From UBA1206 sp041672465 (GTDB lineage Bacteria > Bacillota > Clostridia > Oscillospirales > CAG-382), in assembly GCA_041672465.1 (NCBI GenBank), contig JBAYZO010000004.1, forward strand, positions 8,529 through 72,528: a DNA stretch of 64,000 bases, given 5' to 3'. The translations under genes and the position numbers were made by a program. The notes beneath the pieces are model-generated. The model was given only the letters and a program-made list of their open reading frames with translations, did not search any database and was not told the origin of the DNA. This document shows, piece by piece, positions 34,626 to 43,662 of the stretch (its first letter is position 1; each line of letters begins with the position of its first letter).

Positions 34626-35139
34626 CGCCGTCGGGGTTTTCGGGCTCCGGAAACGTTTTTGCCTTTAATTTTTCCTCGACTTTTTTCTCAAAGAAAACAA
34701 TATAAACGCCGAGACACACCGCGCCGATAGTTATAAAAGAATCGGCGACGTTGAAAATTGCGAATTTTATAAATTTAAACTCAAAAAAATCGGTGACGGC
34801 CTTTTCCCCGCCCACCCCATTGACAAAAAGGCGGTCTATCATGTTGCCTATTCCGCCCCCCGTGATAAGGGAAAGCGACACGGTGAGCAGGTTATGCCTT
34901 TTGCCGTATTTCCGCAAAACCCAAATGAGAACCGCGATGGCGAGCGTTGACGAAACTATAAAAACCCATCTTTTGTCCCCGAGCATGCCAAAGGCGGCCC
35001 CTCTGTTTTCGGTATAGGTTAAATTAATAACCCCGGGGATAAGCGCGACGCTGTCGCCGATGTTCATAAGCAGCCTTACGAAAAACTTTGAAAGCTGGTC
35101 GAGCGCCACCGCGCCGAGAACAATAAGAAAAGCAAGCAT
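34609..35139 (-). CDS. lspA: Signal peptidase II (lipoprotein signal peptidase)
   Basis: A 176-residue four-helix membrane aspartyl protease that removes the signal peptide of prolipoproteins. The family motifs are present: ALDQLSKF, NLTYTENRGAAFG, GGIGNMIDRLF with one catalytic Asp and IFNVADSFITIG with the other. A charged C-terminal tail of about 30 residues follows the last helix. It starts immediately after the ileS stop and overlaps rluD, so the three are co-transcribed. Confidence 0.96.
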   Translation of the reverse strand: MLAFLIVLGAVALDQLSKFFVRLLMNIGDSVALIPGVINLTYTENRGAAFGMLGDKRWVFIVSSTLAIAVLIWVLRKYGKRHNLLTVSLSLITGGGIGNMIDRLFVNGVGGEKAVTDFFEFKFIKFAIFNVADSFITIGAVCLGVYIVFFEKKVEEKLKAKTFPEPENPDGGETSE

Positions 35140-37947
35140 TTACCTCACCGCCAAAGCGCACCTTTCGCAAAGGTGCTGACCGCCGCCGTCCTCGACAAAC
35201 ACGTCCACGCTCTTCCAGCATCTCGCGCATTTTTCGCCCGACGCGGGTTTTACCAAAACATATATCCCCGTGGACTCGTCATAAAAAGAGTTCTCAGGGG
35301 GGGTTCCATGGCTGATTTTGGCTCTGCTGGTTATAAAGATATCGCTAAGCGTTTCGCTGTGAGAGCCAAAAACCTTAATCGCGTCAAGGTTTTTGTCCCC
35401 GTAAATAACCACGTCGGCGTCAAGCGGCTTCCCGATTATTTTAGCGGCTCTCGCCTCCTCAAGCGCTTTAAGCACGGCGTCGCGGTATTCAAAAAGTTTG
35501 TCATAATCTTCGGGAACGGCGTTTTCTTCCGTCAGCACTGCCCCGTCATAACCCGGGAGCAGGTTTAAAAACACGCTTTCTTTGTCGTCGCCGCCCGCGT
35601 GGCTCATGCTCCCCCACGCCTCCTCGGCGGTGAAAGACAAAATCGGCGCCAACATTCTAACAAGGCAGGACAGCGAGGTATACATTACCGTTTGAACCCG
35701 TCTTCGGGAGAGCGAGTTTGACTTTTCGCAGTAAACGCGGTCTTTTGTTATATCGATATAGATTTTTGAAAGGTTTATCGAACAGAAATTGTGGATTTCA
35801 TGATAAACGATATGAAATTCATAGTTGCGGTACGCCTTATCGACCGTTTTGACAAGCGAGTCAAGCCCGTTTAAGAGCCATTTGTCAATCGGCCCGAGCT
35901 TGCCGAACGGAACCATGTCGGTTTCAGGGTCAAAATTGTTTTTATCGCCTAAGTTCGCCAGCAGAATCCTCAGCGTGTTGCGGATTTTTCTGTAAGACTC
36001 CGAAAGCTGCTTGAATATCTCGTCCGACGCCCTCACGTCAACCCTGTAATCGGAGGCGGCGACCCAAAGCCTAAGCATATCGGCGCCGTACTTGCCGATA
36101 ACCTCCTCGGGAGCCATGGAGTTCCCGGCGGACTTGTGCATCGCCTTGCCCTCGCCGTCGACAACCCAGCCGTGGGTCAAAACCTGTCTGTACGGCGCGC
36201 CGCTGTCCTTTGCCCCTACGGCGGTGAGGAGTGATGACTGGAACCATCCCCGGTATTGGTCCGCCCCCTCGAGATACATGGCGGCGGGCCAAGTCATGTT
36301 TTCGTCCCCCTCAAGCACCGCGAAATGAGTCGAGCCGGAGTCAAACCAGCCGTCAAGGGTGTCGGTCTCTTTTTTAAAGCTCCCCCCGCCGCATTTCGGG
36401 CAGAAATAACCGCCCGGCAGCAGTTCGCCGGTTTCTCGTGTGAACCAAGCGTTGGAGCCCTCTTCCCCAAAGATTTTTGATATATGCTCAATGGTTTTGT
36501 CTTCGCAGATAATTTCGCCGCAGTCCTCGCAGTAGAAGACGGGAATGGGAAGCCCCCAGTGCCTTTGCCGGGATATGCACCAGTCGGACCTCTCTTTTAT
36601 CATGGATATCATTCGCTCGCCGCCCCAGCCCGGCAGCCACTCCACCTCTTTTGAGGCGGCTATCGCCTTATCCCTGAACGCCGAAACGGAAATAAACCAC
36701 TGAGGGGTAGCCCTGAAGATTATGGGGTTTTTACACCGCCAGCAGTGCGGGTATTGGTGAGTTATGGCGCTTGACGAAAACAACGCGCCCGTATCTTCCA
36801 AATATTTTATTATAGCGGAGTTTGATTCCTCGTAGAACATCCCCGCGAACGGTCCGGCGTCTTTTGTCTGGTAGCCGCGGTCGTCGACCGGAACCACAAT
36901 TTCAAGCGAGTATTTCACCCCGGTGTGATAGTCGTCCCCGCCGAACCCCGGCGCCGTGTGCACGCACCCCGTGCCGCTGTCTGTCGTAACATAGTCGGCA
37001 AGGCAAATGAGGGAGTTTCTGTCAAGAAACGGATGGCTTGCCGTCATGTTTTCAAAAAAGCTCCCTTTTTCTTTGCCTATGACCTCGTAATCTTCTATGC
37101 CGCCCTTTGAGAAAACCTCCCCGACAAGTTCCTCGGCGACAATATAAACGCTGCCGCCCGCCCTCACAAGCGAATAATCCTCCCGCGGGTGGAGCGCGAT
37201 AGCCATATTCCCGGGGAGAGTCCAAGGGGTGGTGGTCCATATTATAAAGTAAATTCCGTTTTTTTCGGCAACATTTTTAAGCTTTCCGTTATCGTTTGAT
37301 AGCTTAAACTTTACATAAACCGATGCGCTTGGGGTTTCCCCGTATTCGATTTCCGCCTCGGCAAGGGCGGTCTCGTCCTTCGGGCACCAGTAGACGGGCT
37401 TTAACCCTTTGTATATAAAGCGCTGTTTATACAGCTCGCCGAAAACTTTAACCTCCCTTGACTCAAAAGAGGGGTCCATTGTAAGGTAAGGGTTTTCCCA
37501 GTCCCCGAACACGCCCAGCCTTTTAAAAGATAGGCGCTGAACGTCCACAAAATGGCTCGCGAACTCGCCGCAAGCCTTGCGGAAATCGGGGATGGACATT
37601 TTCTTTCGATCAAGCTTGTTCTTTTTAATAATGGCAGACTCAATGGGCATGCCGTGATTGTCCCACCCCGGCCGGTAGGGGGATCTGAACCCCGCCATGG
37701 ATTTTGATTTGACGATAAAATCCTTTAGGATTTTGTTAAGCGCCGTCCCCATATGAATGCTGCCGTTGGAAAACGGCGGGCCGTCGTGGAGCACAAAGGG
37801 GGGGAGCCCCTCCGCTTTTTTCTGCATGAGAAAATAGAGGTTTTGACCCTCCCACTTTTTACTTATTTCCGGTTCCTTAATAGTAAGATTCGCCCTCATC
37901 GGAAAACCGGTTGAGGGCAAATTAAGAGTGTCTTTATAGTCGCGCAT
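35140..37947 (-). CDS. ileS: Isoleucyl-tRNA synthetase
   Basis: A 935-residue class I synthetase charging tRNA-Ile. The HIGH-type motif is SIHMGT near residue 60, the KMSKS loop is KAMHKS near residue 605, the editing domain (CP1, about 200-410) contains GTGCVHTAPGFGGDDY, and a C-terminal zinc knuckle has CARC and CERC. ATG at 37947 matches the usual family start (MRDYKDTLNLP); a TTG at 37953 has better spacing to AAAGG and cannot be excluded. There is only a 41-base gap to divIVA, so no T-box leader precedes it. Confidence 0.97.
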   Translation of the reverse strand: MRDYKDTLNLPSTGFPMRANLTIKEPEISKKWEGQNLYFLMQKKAEGLPPFVLHDGPPFSNGSIHMGTALNKILKDFIVKSKSMAGFRSPYRPGWDNHGMPIESAIIKKNKLDRKKMSIPDFRKACGEFASHFVDVQRLSFKRLGVFGDWENPYLTMDPSFESREVKVFGELYKQRFIYKGLKPVYWCPKDETALAEAEIEYGETPSASVYVKFKLSNDNGKLKNVAEKNGIYFIIWTTTPWTLPGNMAIALHPREDYSLVRAGGSVYIVAEELVGEVFSKGGIEDYEVIGKEKGSFFENMTASHPFLDRNSLICLADYVTTDSGTGCVHTAPGFGGDDYHTGVKYSLEIVVPVDDRGYQTKDAGPFAGMFYEESNSAIIKYLEDTGALFSSSAITHQYPHCWRCKNPIIFRATPQWFISVSAFRDKAIAASKEVEWLPGWGGERMISMIKERSDWCISRQRHWGLPIPVFYCEDCGEIICEDKTIEHISKIFGEEGSNAWFTRETGELLPGGYFCPKCGGGSFKKETDTLDGWFDSGSTHFAVLEGDENMTWPAAMYLEGADQYRGWFQSSLLTAVGAKDSGAPYRQVLTHGWVVDGEGKAMHKSAGNSMAPEEVIGKYGADMLRLWVAASDYRVDVRASDEIFKQLSESYRKIRNTLRILLANLGDKNNFDPETDMVPFGKLGPIDKWLLNGLDSLVKTVDKAYRNYEFHIVYHEIHNFCSINLSKIYIDITKDRVYCEKSNSLSRRRVQTVMYTSLSCLVRMLAPILSFTAEEAWGSMSHAGGDDKESVFLNLLPGYDGAVLTEENAVPEDYDKLFEYRDAVLKALEEARAAKIIGKPLDADVVIYGDKNLDAIKVFGSHSETLSDIFITSRAKISHGTPPENSFYDESTGIYVLVKPASGEKCARCWKSVDVFVEDGGGQHLCERCALAVR

Positions 37948-37988
37948 GATCAAAAAATGCCTTTCAGTTATTCTCGCCGCCCGGACGG

Positions 37989-38837
37989 TTAAACTTCCCC
38001 GTCCTCGCCCTCGCTGTCAATGTCATTATCTTCAATTTCATCATAATCTTCGGAAATTTCTTCATCGCTCGGCTCTTGGGTTGCACCCCGCCTTTGGCTT
38101 TCGGGTATATCTTCTGTGTCCGATATGTCCGGTATTTCGCCGCTGTCGGCTTTTGTTTGCTCTTCACCGGTAAGTCCGGGGTTGTTTTGCTTTTTGGTCA
38201 GCTCTTTAATGTATTCCTCGCTTGAGATTTCCCTTTTTTCGGGTATGGAGGCGAGTTCGGGAACGGCGTTTAAATCTGCGTCTTCCCGCCGCTGCTCGTC
38301 AAGGGAAACTTCGTCCTTGAGCGCCGTTTTAACGTCGGAAAAAATCTTATTTATAATATCCGTCTCATTAGGCAGCACGATATCCTCAAGCTCGTTGACC
38401 GAAATAGACTGGAGATCTTCTATATGCTGGCGGTAAAGGTCGTACACATTCTTTTTAAAGTCAAGTATCTTGGTGCGGAGGAGCCACATCTCCTGCTTTT
38501 CGTCGCCGAGCTGCTCGCGGAACTCTGAAATGATTAAATCGCAGCGGTCTTTGATAGAGCCGGTTATGACCTCGGCTTTTTCATTGGCGTCGCGGATAAT
38601 TTTCTCCCCCAACTTCTGCGATTTCAGCAGGGTTGAGCGTATCGCCTCTTCCTCGTCTTTAATCTCGTCAAGATTTGTCACGACAATCTTCAGCTTTCTC
38701 TCAAGCTCGCTGTTTTCGCGGTAAAGAGTTGTGTATGTATCGACAAGAAACTCAATATAATCGTCAACCTCTGCCGGGTTATAGCCGCGCATAACCTTTG
38801 AAAATGTTTTGTTTTTTAGTTCGTGCGGAGCAAGCAT
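37989..38837 (-). CDS. divIVA: DivIVA domain protein
   Basis: A 282-residue cell-pole and septum protein. The N-terminal membrane-binding DivIVA domain (HELKNKTFSKVMRGYNPAEVDDYI) is followed by coiled-coil (about 30-150) and a long, highly acidic, probably disordered C-terminus (about 200-282). DivIVA binds negatively curved membrane and organises division or polar complexes. Its place between yggT and ileS is the standard Firmicutes division cluster order. AGGAGG precedes the ATG. The acidic tail is longer than in B. subtilis. Confidence 0.93.
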   Translation of the reverse strand: MLAPHELKNKTFSKVMRGYNPAEVDDYIEFLVDTYTTLYRENSELERKLKIVVTNLDEIKDEEEAIRSTLLKSQKLGEKIIRDANEKAEVITGSIKDRCDLIISEFREQLGDEKQEMWLLRTKILDFKKNVYDLYRQHIEDLQSISVNELEDIVLPNETDIINKIFSDVKTALKDEVSLDEQRREDADLNAVPELASIPEKREISSEEYIKELTKKQNNPGLTGEEQTKADSGEIPDISDTEDIPESQRRGATQEPSDEEISEDYDEIEDNDIDSEGEDGEV

Positions 38838-38891
38838 TCAGTGACCTCCTTTAAGGCTTTCTCGCGGGGGACAGGCCGCCGCTTTAATGTT

Positions 38892-39164
38892 TTATATAAA
38901 GAGGACGAGAAGTCCCCTTATTAAAAAAAGCAGGATAAACGCGAACACATTGGAAAAATCAATGGGCATGGAGGAAAAAAGCTCGGATTTATAAAGCACC
39001 GATCTCACCGACATTATAAGGGGTTCGGTAGTGGCGTAGATAAAAGAAAACGCCGCCCCCTCCTCAACGGCGAACAGGGGGTATAAAACCCTTATTACAA
39101 GCATCATGCTGAGTACCGAAAGGTACAGCAATACCGTGCTCATTGTTACATATACAAAAGTCAA
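38892..39164 (-). CDS. YggT/YlmG family membrane protein
   Basis: A 90-residue protein with two hydrophobic helices (about residues 5-28 and 68-88) joined by a short loop, the layout of YggT/YlmG proteins, which are linked to cell division or membrane homeostasis. Sequence conservation with the family is modest and the assignment leans on position between sepF and divIVA. The start is probably TTG at 39164, with GGTGGT upstream; an ATG at 39143 has no visible ribosome binding site. Confidence 0.75.
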   Translation of the reverse strand: MTFVYVTMSTVLLYLSVLSMMLVIRVLYPLFAVEEGAAFSFIYATTEPLIMSVRSVLYKSELFSSMPIDFSNVFAFILLFLIRGLLVLFI

Positions 39165-39238
39165 TTCAATACCACCAAAAATTAAAAGAATTAAGTTAAA
39201 AAAAGCTTTTTATAATAATGTCTCAAAGACTAAAGCGG

Positions 39239-39697
39239 CTAAAACAGTTCTCTCGGCTGTTTTCTCGCGGAAGAGCCGGAGCCGGGCATATCGTCGGTCT
39301 CTTTTTGTTCCCCGGTGACTTCAACGTGCGGCGGGGTAATGACATAAGTCGAAGACGACACCCGCTTAAGCTGTCCGTTAATGGCGTATGTCACTCCGAA
39401 GAGGAAATCAATTATTCTTATAATGGTTTCTTTGTTCGCGTCCTCAAGGTTCAGCACGACGGTTCTGTGCTCAAGCAGATGGGAAGCGATTTTTGTCACG
39501 TCCTCGTATTTTTCGGGTTTGCACACCTTCATTTCCAAGGACGATGTCGACGCGATGCCGCCGCTTATTTTGGAGGCGGAGGTAAGGGGCGATTTTTCGT
39601 CCTGCGCCATTTCCTCTTCGTCATATCCTTCTCTGAATTCGTCGACATATTCGTTTTCCCCCCTGAAAAGGTCGGACAAACGGTTCATGATACCCAT
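39239..39697 (-). CDS. sepF: Cell division protein SepF
   Basis: A 152-residue protein with an N-terminal amphipathic membrane helix (MGIMNRLSDLF), an acidic linker (about 15-65) and the SepF core (about 65-135: VCKPEKYEDVTKIASHLLEHRTVVLNL). SepF polymerises, binds FtsZ and helps form the septum. ATG at 39697 is chosen because GGAGG lies 7 bases upstream; an in-frame TTG at 39712 is part of that ribosome binding site. It sits between yggS and yggT. Confidence 0.93.
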   Translation of the reverse strand: MGIMNRLSDLFRGENEYVDEFREGYDEEEMAQDEKSPLTSASKISGGIASTSSLEMKVCKPEKYEDVTKIASHLLEHRTVVLNLEDANKETIIRIIDFLFGVTYAINGQLKRVSSSTYVITPPHVEVTGEQKETDDMPGSGSSARKQPRELF

Positions 39698-39725
39698 TCT
39701 ATGTACCTCCAAAATGATAATGGTT

Positions 39726-40412
39726 TTAACTCCGCGGGCCGAATATCCCTTCGCCTACGCGCACCAAAGTGGAACCCGCGTCCACGGCCTCTTTAAAGTC
39801 ATGGCTCATTCCAAGCGAAAGGATTTCCATCGCGGTATTACCCATAATGATATTATCCACATTTAATGACTTAAAGTCAATAAATTTCTGGCTTATTTTT
39901 GTAAAAAATAAAATATTTTTCGTTTTATCGCTTGTTTTTGGCAAAACACCCATAAGTCCGCGAATAAAAACATTGGAAAACCCCGAAACGCTCTTTAAAA
40001 AGGGTTCGACCTCCTCGAGCGAGATCCCGCCTTTTGACTCTTCTCCCCCAAGGTTAACCTCAACCAAGCAGTTTTGCGTCTTCCCCGCTACCCTCGCGCG
40101 CTTGTTAATCTCCTCCGCGAGACTGACGGAATCAAGCGAATGAATAAGCGAAACCTTGTCTATTATATGCTTTACTTTATTTCTTTGAAGCCGCCCGATA
40201 AAGTGAATTTCAAAACGCTTGTCAAGGTACGGGTATTTTTCCAAAAGCTCGTTTGCCCGGTTTTCGCCTATGACATGAACCCCAAGGTCATAAATAGAGT
40301 TTATAACGCTCACGGGGATAGTCTTTGTCGCCGCGAGAAGCGTCGCTCTCCCGCCGAGGCAGGTAAGAATACCGTCAATGTTTTGCTTTAGTATATCTTT
40401 GTCCTGTATCAT
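39726..40412 (-). CDS. PLP homeostasis protein (YggS/YlmE family)
   Basis: A 228-residue single-domain PLP-binding TIM barrel. The PLP lysine lies in LLAATKTIP near residue 30, with GENRANEL, HFIGRLQRNK and the C-terminal LSLGMSHDFKEAVDAGSTLVRVGEGIFG signature (described by its ends). It buffers pyridoxal phosphate and has no known catalytic turnover. It is encoded between the HlyD-like gene, which it overlaps by 4 bases, and sepF, the typical ylm cluster order. Confidence 0.95.
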   Translation of the reverse strand: MIQDKDILKQNIDGILTCLGGRATLLAATKTIPVSVINSIYDLGVHVIGENRANELLEKYPYLDKRFEIHFIGRLQRNKVKHIIDKVSLIHSLDSVSLAEEINKRARVAGKTQNCLVEVNLGGEESKGGISLEEVEPFLKSVSGFSNVFIRGLMGVLPKTSDKTKNILFFTKISQKFIDFKSLNVDNIIMGNTAMEILSLGMSHDFKEAVDAGSTLVRVGEGIFGPRS

Positions 40413-41665
40413 TGTATTATTTTTCCCTCATAAAGGCCCCTTCCGGCGGTTATAACCGGGTCGTAAAGCGACAGCAGTGAAGACGAAATTTTATTTATAT
40501 CGTTTTTATCCGGAAGAGCGCAGATCGAGTAGCCGTTTTCCTCGTACAGCACTTCCGTGGACTTAAACTTAACCGACGTGCCGTTGAGCGTGAAAACTCC
40601 TGTCTTGCCGTCGACAACCCTTATCGCTGAAGTCGGTATTTTCAGCCCCTCATAGCTTGAGGTGATAATCTCAACCGGCTGGCTCCGGGTATAGTTAAAA
40701 TTATCTATGTGCGAGAAAGTTGAGATCACCATAACCGAAGTGTCGTAATTGGTCTGGGAGATTACTTTCTCAATTTTCATTTTAACGACAACGCCGTCGG
40801 AATAAGGAAACCTCACCTCAATTATTCCGCTTCTCCCCGCAAGGTCGGTCAGCCTGTTCACCGTTTTCTTGTCAAGGCTTAACGTGAGATACCACTTGAC
40901 CGAGGTTATCATCTTTCCGTATGAATTTGACAAGACCGCGGAATCGGGAAGACAATCCTCAAGCGCGTAATACTGCTCAAGCGTCATGCTGTTTAAAAAA
41001 TCAATCGCGAATATATTCTCGTACCCGTCGGGGACGGCGTAAAAATAGCCCGACTCGTTTGTGGTAAAGCCGGTCGACGCCCCCGTAAGGCTGTTTTCAA
41101 GCGACTGTATCTGCCGCTTGTAAACGTCTATAACCATATCATAGCCGCTTGCGGCTGTTATCACCGAAGACCGCCTGTTCATATATATAAGGAGCTCGTC
41201 CTCGTTAAGGGAGGCCGACGAGAGCTTTCTCGAACCGACCGCCGAGACGATATTGCTAAGGCGCGAGACAATTGACGCGTCAAGCGTCTCGAGGTCACGC
41301 GTGGAATATGTTTTAATTATCGAAGACCGCTCAAGCACGGCTATTTTTTTGTGAAGCTCGTTTATTTGCTCCTGTACTTTAGCGTCCGAGTCAAGCTCGT
41401 ACACCTTAAAAACCTCCGCGCCTTTATAGGCTTTTTCCCCGTCGCGGAAAAAATAACAAGCCGTGCCCTCGCCGCCCCCCATAATGACTTTCTCGTCCCT
41501 GAAAACATAGGCGTTTACCGGCAGCACCTTGCTTATGGAGGCGTACAGGGCGTTTTCAACCTCAATAATATCGCCTATGGTCATGCTTATCTGAACCGCG
41601 GTATAAGCCATTATCCCCAGCGCGAAAATTGCTGTTAACAGTTGTTTTGTAAAGCGTTTGAGCAC
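40409..41665 (-). CDS. HlyD-like membrane protein of the sepF cluster
   Basis: A 418-residue protein with an N-terminal transmembrane helix (about 8-28) and a large extracytoplasmic part. Residues 40-80 form a barrel-sandwich-like lipoyl segment (VNAYVFRDEKVI, then GEKAYKGAEVFKVYE). A coiled coil covers about 85-200 and a beta-rich C-terminal region includes IPTSAIRVVDGKTGVFTLNG, as in HlyD-type adaptors. Clostridial sepF clusters often carry such a gene. Its partner and substrate are unknown, and no ABC exporter is adjacent. It overlaps yggS and is 23 bases from miaA. Confidence 0.75.
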   Translation of the reverse strand: MLKRFTKQLLTAIFALGIMAYTAVQISMTIGDIIEVENALYASISKVLPVNAYVFRDEKVIMGGGEGTACYFFRDGEKAYKGAEVFKVYELDSDAKVQEQINELHKKIAVLERSSIIKTYSTRDLETLDASIVSRLSNIVSAVGSRKLSSASLNEDELLIYMNRRSSVITAASGYDMVIDVYKRQIQSLENSLTGASTGFTTNESGYFYAVPDGYENIFAIDFLNSMTLEQYYALEDCLPDSAVLSNSYGKMITSVKWYLTLSLDKKTVNRLTDLAGRSGIIEVRFPYSDGVVVKMKIEKVISQTNYDTSVMVISTFSHIDNFNYTRSQPVEIITSSYEGLKIPTSAIRVVDGKTGVFTLNGTSVKFKSTEVLYEENGYSICALPDKNDINKISSSLLSLYDPVITAGRGLYEGKIIQ

Positions 41666-41688
41666 GACGACACTCCTAAAAAAGCCGG

Positions 41689-42639
41689 CTACGGCGTTTG
41701 TAAATATTCCCCGACAAGGGAAAAAACCCTGTCCTCATAATTTTTGTCTTTTATATCTATAAAATTAACTTCGCTCCTGCCGCGAAACCGATTAAAAAAC
41801 GTAGTCTGCCTTTTGGCGTAATTTCTTGTGGATTTTTTTATTTCTTCTTTTGCCGTCTCAAGCGAGCGCTCGCCTTTGAAATAAGGAAAAAGCTCTTTAT
41901 ACCCAATGGCGGCAGAGGCGGTGGGGGTTTCTTCAAGCCCTTTCCGCATAAGGGTTTCAACCTCGTCCAAAAGACCGGCGGTAAACATTTTTTCCACTCT
42001 TTCGTTTACGCGGGAATAAATATAATCCCTGTCTTTAGAATATAAAAAGATATAAAGCGGGGAATACGCCGCGTTTCCTTGCGAAAATGTGTTAAGCTCG
42101 GCGCGGGTTTTTCCCGTGGCGTAATAAAGTTCAAGATACCTGCTTACGCGGCGGATATTGTTCGGGTGGGTTGTGGCGGCAAGGCTTGGGTCGATTTTCT
42201 TAAGCTCATCATAGAGGGACGAATTACCGAAAGCTTCCGCCCTGTTCTTCAGCCAATTTCTTATCTCGGCGTCTCTCACATCCACTAAGTCCGCCGGCGC
42301 GCAAAACAGCCTTTCGATATAAAGCCCGGTGCCGCCGGTGACAAAAGATGTTTTCCCCGCTTTTTTAATTTCGCCGAGCGCCGCCTTTGCCAAGGAAATA
42401 AAAACCGCCAGCGAGTAGGGCTCGTCAATATCCAAAATATCTATAAGGTGGTGTTTAAAACGCGTTTGTTCGGCCTTTGAGGGCTTTGCCGTGCCTATAT
42501 CCATGCCGCGGTAAACCTGCATGGAATCGGCGGAGATTATCTCCCCCCCGAACTCTTTGCAAAGACCAAGCGAAACGCTTGACTTGCCCGAGGCGGTCTG
42601 ACCGGATATCGCCACCGCTTTTATGGTGTTTGCCGACAT
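41689..42639 (-). CDS. miaA: tRNA dimethylallyltransferase
   Basis: A 316-residue enzyme adding a dimethylallyl group to A37 of tRNAs reading UNN codons. The P-loop SGQTASGKSS is at about residues 12-21, followed by SADSMQVYRGMDIGTAKP, HHLIDI, FVTGGTGLYI and the C-terminal RNYAKRQTTFFNRF segment. The length is normal. It is the first gene of the long minus-strand run; just upstream lies the AT-rich toxin-antitoxin island. Confidence 0.96.
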   Translation of the reverse strand: MSANTIKAVAISGQTASGKSSVSLGLCKEFGGEIISADSMQVYRGMDIGTAKPSKAEQTRFKHHLIDILDIDEPYSLAVFISLAKAALGEIKKAGKTSFVTGGTGLYIERLFCAPADLVDVRDAEIRNWLKNRAEAFGNSSLYDELKKIDPSLAATTHPNNIRRVSRYLELYYATGKTRAELNTFSQGNAAYSPLYIFLYSKDRDYIYSRVNERVEKMFTAGLLDEVETLMRKGLEETPTASAAIGYKELFPYFKGERSLETAKEEIKKSTRNYAKRQTTFFNRFRGRSEVNFIDIKDKNYEDRVFSLVGEYLQTP

Positions 42640-42791
42640 ACAACCCTACCTTTTAACAAAGTCATATACAAATCATCGCGTCCCCGATGTTTATGCGATA
42701 TAAGATTGGTAATCTTTCGTTATAAATCGTTAATTTTCCATGTGTTCCACAAGAAAAACGGCGCGGAACAAAACCACACCGTTTTGTGTTT

Positions 42792-43085
42792 TTACTGTTT
42801 CGCGTTTGTGGGTATAAATTCAAGTTTCAGTTTCATTCCCATTCCGTCAGCGAGTCTTTGTAATGTTTTCAGCGACGGGTTGGCATTGCCGTTTTCAAGT
42901 CTGCTGATATCAGCCTGCGGTATGCCTGTGACATCAGCCAATTGCTTCTGCGTCAAAGATTTTTCTGCCCGTGAGTCAAGCATTGCTTTGATAATCTGAT
43001 ATTCAGGTTCAAGCGCGTCCCATTCTTTTTTGAATTCAGGATTCTTCATTTGTTCGTTTAAAGTTTCCCTGAAATTCTTTTCCAT
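42792..43085 (-). CDS. HigA-like XRE-family antitoxin
   Basis: A 97-residue protein with a C-terminal helix-turn-helix of the XRE type (SLTQKQLADVTGIPQADISRLENG, described by its ends) and an N-terminal helical part that would bind the toxin. It overlaps the toxin stop as TAATG, so the two are coupled, with toxin first as in higBA systems. It is expected to neutralise the toxin and repress the shared promoter; the 20-base palindrome at that promoter is the likely operator. Base composition is more AT-rich than the flanking housekeeping genes. Confidence 0.9.
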   Translation of the reverse strand: MEKNFRETLNEQMKNPEFKKEWDALEPEYQIIKAMLDSRAEKSLTQKQLADVTGIPQADISRLENGNANPSLKTLQRLADGMGMKLKLEFIPTNAKQ

Positions 43086-43447
43086 TATAAATTCTCCTTT
43101 CTGAGTTCGTAATCAGCTCTATATTTTTTCGCAAGTTCGATTTCATTATCAGGCGTCTTTTGCGTTTTCTTAACAAAACCGTTTGTAAGAATTATTTTCT
43201 TTCCCGCAACAAAAAAATACAGAACTCTCGTTATATTATTCCCCTGAATTGCGCGGATTTCAAAAATTCCGTCAGAAAGTGATTTTGAATACGGTTCGCG
43301 CAATTCATTTCCTTTCAATTCAAGCAATTCAAGAAGACGAAATAACTTTGCGCGCATTTTTATGTCTTGTGAAAGAATAAATTCTTCTGCCGGACGCGTA
43401 CCGTCACTTTTTTCATAAAACTCAACGTCAAACAGCTCTTTCATCAT
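43085..43447 (-). CDS. RelE/HigB-type toxin (phage-derived Gp49-like family)
   Basis: A 120-residue basic toxin of the HigB/Gp49-like RelE superfamily: VEFYEKSDGTRPAEEFI, a LFRLLELLELKGNELREPYSKSLSDGIFEIRA core and RVLYFFVAGKKIILTNGFVKKTQKTP near the end (segments described by their ends). These toxins cleave mRNA on the ribosome. The conserved arginine and the terminal aromatic/lysine-rich strand are in place, so it looks intact. Two adjacent ATG codons (43447 and 43444) are possible starts. Confidence 0.9.
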   Translation of the reverse strand: MMKELFDVEFYEKSDGTRPAEEFILSQDIKMRAKLFRLLELLELKGNELREPYSKSLSDGIFEIRAIQGNNITRVLYFFVAGKKIILTNGFVKKTQKTPDNEIELAKKYRADYELRKENL

Positions 43448-43467
43448 CTTTAATTGTCCTCACCTAT

Positions 43468-43496
43468 ATTATATGTGGTAAAACACATATTGTCAA
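43468..43496 (-). promoter_or_regulatory. Consensus promoter of the toxin-antitoxin operon with embedded palindromic operator
   Basis: On the minus strand TTGACA (43491-43496) and TATAAT (43468-43473) are perfect consensus with a 17-base spacer. A 20-base palindrome at 43471-43490, ATATGTG and CACATAT around a 6-base centre, fills the spacer and enters the -10. A bound antitoxin dimer there would block RNA polymerase. Confidence 0.85.
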
Positions 43497-43662
43497 TAGG
43501 ATACAAAAAATAATCAAAAATTTATTTTAATTTTATATCCCATAAGCATCGGTTGTTCGTCTCAAAAAACATTACCGTACAATATTCATAAAATAAAACA
43601 ACAATCCCCAAAAGAGAAAAAGTAATACGCCGATTTTTGTTACGTTCTCCACACGTCTCTGT

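Noticed and set aside
37948..37988. T-box leader for ileS
   Set aside because: Only about 41 bases separate divIVA and ileS and no T-box sequence such as GGTGGNACCGCG is seen.
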